NCBI GenBank assembly: GCA_002816585.1
Contig: MUCT01000035.1
Location: 1-41,837 of the forward strand
Direction: 5' to 3'
DNA: 41,837 nucleotides
Origin: SAR202 cluster bacterium Io17-Chloro-G6
GTDB taxonomy: Bacteria > Chloroflexota > Dehalococcoidia > UBA3495
Shown piece after piece: positions 39,510-41,837 of this stretch (positions are counted from its first letter, which is position 1; each line of letters begins with the position of its first letter). Under the pieces are notes generated by a model, which did no database searches, was not told the origin of the DNA, and saw only the letters and a list, made by a program, of their open reading frames with translations. The position numbers and the translations under genes were made by a program.

Positions 39510-40625
39510 CTAGAACCGGCGGAGCCTCAGATGCTCTCCTCCTGGTACTTTAGACTCACTACCGCCGATTAAGTCGGATGCTAGTTGAGCCATGCCCGTG
39601 GCCCAAAGAATGCCCTTGCGTCCCGCCCCTGTGGCAACGTACAGGTTGTCCCATCCGGTGACTTTGTCGACGATGGGCAGCCCGTCTGCCGATAATGGGC
39701 GGAGACAGGCGGTCTGCTGCACCAGTTCAGCCTCGCGCATGCCCGGGATCATCTTCAAGAAATCGGCCATGATGCTATCCCTGGCGGCTGAGGTAGGGTT
39801 CTCATCGAAACCGGCATGTTCCTCGGTGGTGCCCGCCCAGATCAGTCCGTCTGGCTTGGTCGCCACGTAGCTGTGATTGTAGTTGACGGCCAAGCCAAGG
39901 GGTTCGTTCTCGGAACGGAGACGCAAGATCTGTCCCTTAAGTGGAGTCACGGGTATTTCCACGCCACACCATGCGGAGGCCTCTTGGGTCCACGGCCCCA
40001 TGGCCAAGACCACCGCACCCGCGTCGATCCGCCCGTTTTCCAACGTTACCCCGGTGCACCGGCCACCCGCGCTGATCAGTCCCGTGGCCCTGCGTTGAAT
40101 CATCTCAACACCATACCCTTCGGCGGCGCGCATGGCCGCCAGCACCAGCCGGTAAGGTTCCAGGGCGCCCGGACTCTGTTCATAGAGCGCGCCCAGGCAT
40201 TCAGAGCTGACTTGAGGCTCCAACTCCCTGGCTTGGGCATTGTCCACCCACTCGATCTTGAAGCCCTCCACGGCCCGCATCCACTCCAATTCCTTCTTGG
40301 CGGTCCGGACCGTTTCGTCGTCAAATGCCAGGTTGAGCCGGTCCCGCAGCTCGAAGGCCACATCGATACCGGTGGCCTCTTGAAGCTCCACGGCCAGGTT
40401 CTTGTGACGGTCATAGCACCAGAGGCTAAATTCCAGCAAAGGTTCGGGAAGGCCGATCCCAGTCACTGGGTCCAGGCCGCCAAAGGCGAACCCTGAAGCG
40501 TGGCTGCCCACCGAGTCCTTCTCCAAGATGGTCACCTTGAAGCCCCGCTGGCCCAGAAAATAGCCGCTGAGGCAGGCAACGATCCCACCGCCGATGATCA
40601 CCACGTCGCTAGAACCGGTGGTCAA
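39510..40625 (-). CDS. DAO-type FAD-dependent oxidoreductase
   Basis: A 371-aa D-amino-acid-oxidase/glycine-oxidase-like protein. The FAD fold begins VVIIGGGIVACLSGYFLGQR with EKDSVGSHASGFAFGGL after it, the substrate cap is the middle part, and the C-terminal FAD motif is LYVATGAGRKGILWATGMAQ. Family members oxidise secondary or primary amines (sarcosine, glycine, D-amino acids). It converges on comB with 7 nt between. The maleylpyruvate-isomerase-like gene is upstream on the same strand (97 nt), so co-transcription is possible. Confidence 0.9.
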   Translation of the reverse strand: MTTGSSDVVIIGGGIVACLSGYFLGQRGFKVTILEKDSVGSHASGFAFGGLDPVTGIGLPEPLLEFSLWCYDRHKNLAVELQEATGIDVAFELRDRLNLAFDDETVRTAKKELEWMRAVEGFKIEWVDNAQARELEPQVSSECLGALYEQSPGALEPYRLVLAAMRAAEGYGVEMIQRRATGLISAGGRCTGVTLENGRIDAGAVVLAMGPWTQEASAWCGVEIPVTPLKGQILRLRSENEPLGLAVNYNHSYVATKPDGLIWAGTTEEHAGFDENPTSAARDSIMADFLKMIPGMREAELVQQTACLRPLSADGLPIVDKVTGWDNLYVATGAGRKGILWATGMAQLASDLIGGSESKVPGGEHLRLRRF

Positions 40626-40722
40626 TTTCTAATCCTCTCTTTTCCCGCCCTCGTCCTGCCCAGGCACGGGCAAGCCGTTATGCAATTCACCGGGCTTAAC
40701 ATAGGCACTCCGAGTGACGGCG

Positions 40723-41556
40723 TTATAACCCCTTGAACCAGACCTCGAACCGGTCGAGGTGTGCGGTGTCGCCCTCGACCGCCAGGTTGCCGGAACTGAT
40801 GCCATCCGCGGCGGTCAGCCGACCGTAGGTGAACAGCAAGTACTGCTCGGCTGTCGCTCCAAGCGTAAGGTCTGCCTGGGAAACATCATCAAGGCCAGTG
40901 GGGCCCATCTCGAATGTGTCGCCCGTTACGCTCATCTTGAACTGGCCAGCATCAACATTGAATCCGTAGGTCACTGGCTTGGCCAGTCGGGCTGAGGGAC
41001 GGAAGCACATACCCAACCACGTCGGCGACATTTCTATAAGTATCCGCACGCAATCCGGGTCCAGACCAGCATCGGGTTGAAAGGCGGAGCGCATATCCCA
41101 ATCGTGAATGGCTAATTCCTGGATGCGTAATTCCACGTAGGAAGCCGCGGTCATGGCGCCGCGGCGTACGTGCCAGCACAGCGTGTCCCATGAGCCGTCA
41201 CCAAACGCATCGAACTGGCGATGGAGCTCTTCGTAGCTGGCATCGAAAGCATTGAGATAGTTGCCAGCCAGCTGATTCCGGCGGTCGATGTCACGCTGGG
41301 CGTTGGTTGCGGATAATGCTGCCGGCTGCGGAGGCACGAAACCAGCCGGCGGATTGGAATCGCCCCCTCGGCCCCGCGCCATGCTTTCGGCCTGCCTCTC
41401 CGCGCCGCCGAGCAGGTGGCTAACAACGTCCCGCACTTGCCATTCGGCGCAGGCGCTGGGCAGTTCCCACTGCTCGGCGGTCAATTCGCCCAGGTATTGC
41501 CTTATGCTTGCCGCCAATTGCTTGGCCACCGCCACACGCCGCTCAATCTCAGTCAT
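40723..41556 (-). CDS. maleylpyruvate-isomerase-N/SCP2-like two-domain protein
   Basis: A 277-aa protein; ATG 41556 follows GGAGCGGG, and earlier in-frame starts lack a site. N-terminal domain (residues 1-165) is of the mycothiol-dependent maleylpyruvate isomerase/DinB type: TAEQWELPSACAEWQVRDVV followed by SHLLGGAERQAESMARG has the metal-binding His; a later His is in ELAIHDWDMRSAFQPDAG. C-terminal domain (about 175-277) resembles an SCP2-like fold (MSVTGDTFEMGPTG and on). Such proteins act on thiol-linked substrates, but this one's is unknown. Confidence 0.82.
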   Translation of the reverse strand: MTEIERRVAVAKQLAASIRQYLGELTAEQWELPSACAEWQVRDVVSHLLGGAERQAESMARGRGGDSNPPAGFVPPQPAALSATNAQRDIDRRNQLAGNYLNAFDASYEELHRQFDAFGDGSWDTLCWHVRRGAMTAASYVELRIQELAIHDWDMRSAFQPDAGLDPDCVRILIEMSPTWLGMCFRPSARLAKPVTYGFNVDAGQFKMSVTGDTFEMGPTGLDDVSQADLTLGATAEQYLLFTYGRLTAADGISSGNLAVEGDTAHLDRFEVWFKGL

Positions 41557-41837
41557 ATAACCCGCTCCAGTGTGCCTATTTGCCCGTTTTAACCAGACCG
41601 TAGTCACTTGATCGTTTGGGCCGGACCCTCCCAGTGGCGTCAGCTTGCTTCAAAGCTGTCATTTTGAGGCGTTCGCCGAAAAATCTCGTTGCCAGAACTC
41701 CAGCGATGACCGAGAACAATGAGACCCCTCGTTACGCTCGGAGCTTGTGAGTAAATCGGTTTGTTATGCCTTCCCGTGCTGACCCGGAAATGAGGATAAT
41801 AGAGGAAACTGGCGCCTTGGGGGAAGTGATGAGTGAA
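41557..41837. other. right-end intergenic region
   Basis: No gene seen. Around 41656-41750 the text (gtcattttgaggcg..., aaaaatctcg, ccctcgttacgctcggag) resembles the scattered TGTCATTCTGAG-type repeat of many bacterial genomes, but a single damaged copy cannot prove it. Confidence 0.3.

Noticed and set aside
1..41837. A changed genetic code with TGA as Trp or Gly
   Set aside because: TGA ends many complete genes in the window at normal lengths, and the three internal TGA codons align with Cys, not Trp or Gly.

Overview
The window looks like a chromosomal segment of an uncultured Chloroflexota bacterium, most likely of the Dehalococcoidia/SAR202 type. This is an inference from content: four traces of luciferase-like flavin/F420 monooxygenases, Thr-Pro-rich secreted proteins, a DUF2082 zinc ribbon, an FmdB protein with a serine-rich tail, a coproheme decarboxylase (HemQ) and a 2-phosphosulfolactate phosphatase. 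Base composition is moderately GC-rich. Promoters of the -35/-10 type, Shine-Dalgarno sites and U-tailed hairpins are bacterial in style. There is no phage, integrase, IS element or CRISPR array.

Layout. 1-1990: a 5'-cut Thr/Pro-repeat protein, a decayed NUDIX gene and a small membrane protein. 1991-4066: two luciferase-like oxidoreductases. 4108-6887 (minus): a periplasmic-binding lipoprotein translationally coupled to a membrane histidine kinase. 7200-16004: SRAP protein, MFS transporter, carboxymuconolactone-decarboxylase-fold protein, epoxide hydrolase, methyltransferase, glucose/sorbosone dehydrogenase, a third luciferase-like enzyme and a GMC oxidoreductase, which together read as an oxidative catabolism block. 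16026-25044: the most unusual part, with three probable selenoproteins mixed with decayed genes, a membrane-anchored receiver protein, a tRNA-Gly and lipoproteins. 25123-28670: cysteine hydrolase, soluble histidine kinase, ribosomal protein S21, FmdB and Dtd. 28685-32967 (minus): DinB, NadC, NadA, MiaB and tRNA-Ser. 33226-36707: Lrp-type regulator, ferredoxin and aconitase. 36816-41556: HemQ, NHL-repeat protein, ComB, DAO-type oxidoreductase and a maleylpyruvate-isomerase-like protein.

Main result. Three genes are each interrupted by one in-frame TGA exactly where the family has its redox or catalytic cysteine. Two are AhpD/CMD-like peroxidase-related proteins (16026-16661 minus and 18274-18828 plus), both with the signature C-[QR]-Y-U-T-L-A-H, i.e. 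CxxU in place of CxxC. The third is a rhodanese (24661-25044 plus) with U-R-L-G-N-R in place of C-R-x-G-x-R. Each TGA is followed within 17-24 nt by a short hairpin with G in the first or second loop position, as expected of a bacterial SECIS. TGA is the normal stop of many other genes here, so a changed genetic code does not explain them. Sec-containing AhpD/CMD-like and rhodanese-like families have been reported from marine metagenomes (recalled, not searched). What is notable is three within 9 kb, two of them paralogues 2 kb apart. No selA, selB, selC or selD lies in the window, so the machinery must be elsewhere.

The same 16-25 kb stretch holds several genuine wrecks: a frameshifted flavin-nucleotide-binding oxidase, an HExxH protein broken by TAA, a truncated receiver with lost phosphorylation residues and a C-terminal scrap of a luciferase-like gene. 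They serve as internal controls, because their lesions (TAA, deletion, truncation) do not fall on catalytic cysteines.
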